Assembly: GCA_023387635.1 (NCBI GenBank)
Contig: JAEWHU010000364.1
Location: 1-5,695 of the forward strand
Length of the DNA stretch: 5,695 nt
Source: Bacillota bacterium
GTDB lineage: Bacteria > Bacillota > Clostridia > Lachnospirales > Lachnospiraceae
Reading direction: 5' to 3'
Shown here: positions 5,614-5,695 of the stretch, one piece after another
How positions within the stretch are numbered: position 1 is the first letter of the stretch
Layout of the letters: every line of letters starts with the position of its first letter
The notes under the pieces: model-generated
Told to the model about the DNA's origin: nothing
Seen by the model: the letters and a program-made list of their open reading frames with translations, nothing else
Databases searched by the model: none
Translations under genes and position numbers: made by a program

Positions 5614-5695
5614 ATAAAGCGAGAAGAGAAAAATAAACATAGTAGAAAGAAAATATTAGATAGTGCCTTAAAAGTATTTGGTGAAAATAGCTATG
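5614..5695 (+). CDS. TetR/AcrR family regulator, N-terminal fragment (start codon abnormal, 3' end outside window)
   Basis: The frame starting at ATA 5614 gives KREEKNKHSRKKILDSALKVFGENSY after the first codon. This is the typical opening of a TetR DNA-binding domain: a basic N-terminus, then helix 1 of the type RxKILDAALxLFAExGY. Only 27 codons are visible, so the ligand domain and the target genes are unknown. The frame is open from 5566 (after TAA at 5563-5565) and has no ATG, GTG, TTG, CTG, ATT or ATC anywhere before the window end. ATA 5614 has ideal Shine-Dalgarno spacing. The alternatives are a one-base deletion (in nature or in sequencing) that separated ATG 5609 from the frame, or a gene that is no longer functional. 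The promoter, operator and Shine-Dalgarno site all look intact. Confidence 0.65.
   Translation, partial: MKREEKNKHSRKKILDSALKVFGENSY

Noticed and set aside
5609..5617. ATG-AGA-TAA as the TetR start codon
   Set aside because: It is out of frame with the conserved TetR sequence, closes after two codons and is only 3 nt from the Shine-Dalgarno site. It is kept only as part of the start-codon finding.
1..5695. CRISPR arrays, insertion sequences, tRNA or rRNA genes
   Set aside because: No regularly spaced repeats, transposase frames, terminal inverted repeats or RNA-gene signatures were seen.

Overview
The window is AT-rich (roughly one third G+C by eye), with strong Shine-Dalgarno sites, tightly packed genes and a D/N/T-rich lipoprotein linker. 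This suggests a low-G+C Firmicute, most likely a clostridial or Lachnospiraceae-type anaerobe. The organism is inferred from composition and style, not identified.

Layout. (1) Positions 1-245 hold the 3' end of an ABC-2/antibiotic-type ATPase gene on the + strand. (2) A bidirectional terminator hairpin (about 274-320) separates it from a convergent AraC/PchR-like regulator on the - strand (294-1310). The regulator's last codons form one arm of the hairpin. (3) A 244-bp divergent control region (1311-1554) holds a promoter for the regulator, a 21-bp tandem repeat that looks like an AraC-type operator, and a promoter for the rightward operon whose spacer contains a Fur-like box. (4) The rightward operon (1555-5352) encodes a complete ferric-siderophore-type (FecBCDE/FeuABC class) importer: lipoprotein binding protein, two FecCD permeases and a FecE-type ATPase. 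Its genes overlap or abut. (5) A strong intrinsic terminator follows at 5470-5512. (6) A new unit then starts: an extended -10 promoter, a palindromic operator over the start site, and the first 27 codons of a TetR-type regulator. That reading frame has no ordinary start codon.

How the parts fit together. The lipoprotein would capture an iron-siderophore (or a related chelate) outside the membrane, the permease heterodimer would carry it across, and the ATPase would drive transport. The divergent AraC protein resembles siderophore-sensing PchR-type activators and probably activates the operon through the tandem repeat. Iron-bound Fur would block the same promoter from inside its spacer. No siderophore biosynthesis genes are present, so the substrate may be a siderophore made by other organisms.

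The gene content belongs to known families, and I see no wholly new system. The most interesting parts are in the non-coding DNA: the compact operator architecture at 1401-1507 and the unusual translation start of the TetR gene.
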